Positions 14,511-14,749 of a DNA stretch of 14,749 bases are shown one piece after another. Each line of letters begins with the position of its first letter. The stretch's first letter is position 1. The position numbers and the translations under genes were made by a program. The stretch is from positions 24,851 through 39,599 of the forward strand of contig DUAL01000076.1 of assembly GCA_012960835.1 (NCBI GenBank), read 5' to 3'. This stretch comes from Flavobacteriales bacterium (GTDB lineage Bacteria; Bacteroidota; Bacteroidia; Flavobacteriales; BACL11). The notes beneath the pieces are model-generated. The model was not told where the DNA came from. It saw nothing but the letters and a program-made list of their open reading frames with translations, and did no database searches.

Positions 14511-14749
14511 TTAGTTAGCTACCACTACTTTGGCATGTCGGATTACCTTTTCTGCTAGTAAGTATCCTTTTTCTACCGTATCAATGATTTTGTTTTTTTG
14601 CTTCTTTTTTTCTGCTGGAACCATACTGATTGCTTCATGAAATTCGGTATCCAAGGATTTTCCAATAGGGCAATCAATTTCTTCTAATCCTTTGGCCTCT
14701 AATGAAGATTTTAATTTATTGTAAACAAGTACTACTCCATGTTTCTCAT
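14511..14749 (-). CDS. grpE: Nucleotide exchange factor GrpE (N-terminus outside window)
   Basis: Exchanges ADP for ATP on DnaK. I read 78 complete codons on the reverse strand, ending at the TAA of 14511-14513; the frame is open to the right edge, so the coiled-coil N-terminal half is missing. What remains is the C-terminal beta domain: GLEEIDCPIGKSLDTEFHEA, then ISMVPAEKKKKQKNKIIDTV, then EKGYLLAEKVIRHAKVVVAN. The pattern of phi-D-x-E-F-H-E-A, KGY.L..+V.R.AKV.V is characteristic of GrpE. An ATG-like triplet at the last three bases is out of frame and is not the start. It is the first gene seen in the leftward unit leading to dnaJ and the ABC exporter. Confidence 0.93.
   Translation of the reverse strand, partial: EKHGVVLVYNKLKSSLEAKGLEEIDCPIGKSLDTEFHEAISMVPAEKKKQKNKIIDTVEKGYLLAEKVIRHAKVVVAN

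Noticed and set aside
14747..14749. ATG triplet on the reverse strand at the right edge as the grpE start
   Set aside because: It is not in the reading frame that gives the GrpE C-terminus, and the coiled-coil half of the protein would be missing.
1..14749. CRISPR arrays, transposase genes, phage genes, defence systems, tRNA or rRNA genes
   Set aside because: I looked on both strands and saw no regularly spaced repeats, no insertion-sequence ends with a transposase, no conserved RNA gene sequences and no defence-type genes. RecQ here is an ordinary repair helicase, not part of a defence cluster as far as the window shows.

Overview
The window looks like chromosomal DNA from a member of the Bacteroidota, most likely a flavobacterium and probably marine. 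The evidence is an AT-rich genome with A/T-ending codons, start codons mostly without Shine-Dalgarno sequences, promoter boxes of the Bacteroidota type (TANNTTTG), a flavobacterial-looking DnaJ, and a very acidic outer-membrane protein. It contains eleven complete protein genes and two that run off the edges. I see no rRNA, tRNA, CRISPR array, insertion sequence or prophage gene.

Left block (1-5164): recQ (truncated at the window edge) is transcribed leftwards. It diverges from a tight rightward cluster, kdsD-tatC-lptB-hldD. kdsD makes arabinose-5-phosphate for Kdo, hldD makes the L-glycero-heptose donor, and lptB powers lipopolysaccharide export, so three of the four genes build or move LPS. 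tatC, the Tat protein export channel, sits among them. The genes abut (TAA then ATG) or overlap by ATGA, which points to one transcript and coupled translation.

Middle block (5161-9161): a small MerR-type regulator and a membrane-anchored M23 peptidase share a TAATG junction and run leftwards. The regulator meets hldD tail to tail with a 4-base overlap. The peptidase diverges from alaS, which ends at a hairpin terminator that works on both strands.

Right block (9208-14749), all leftwards: a small secreted beta-barrel-like protein; a larger acidic porin-like protein with a textbook promoter and a strong terminator; about 350 bases without a gene; then the cluster grpE-dnaJ-ABC ATPase-ABC permease. 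That cluster joins the Hsp70 co-chaperones to a NatAB-type ABC-2 exporter with almost no intergenic space.

Most of the window is conserved housekeeping and cell-envelope biology, and I found no clear candidate for a wholly new system. The points most worth a second look are the DnaJ that retains only two of the usual four zinc-binding repeats, the symmetrical recQ/kdsD divergent promoter, the uncharacterised acidic porin and its small neighbour, the MerR/M23 pair, and the chaperone-exporter operon.
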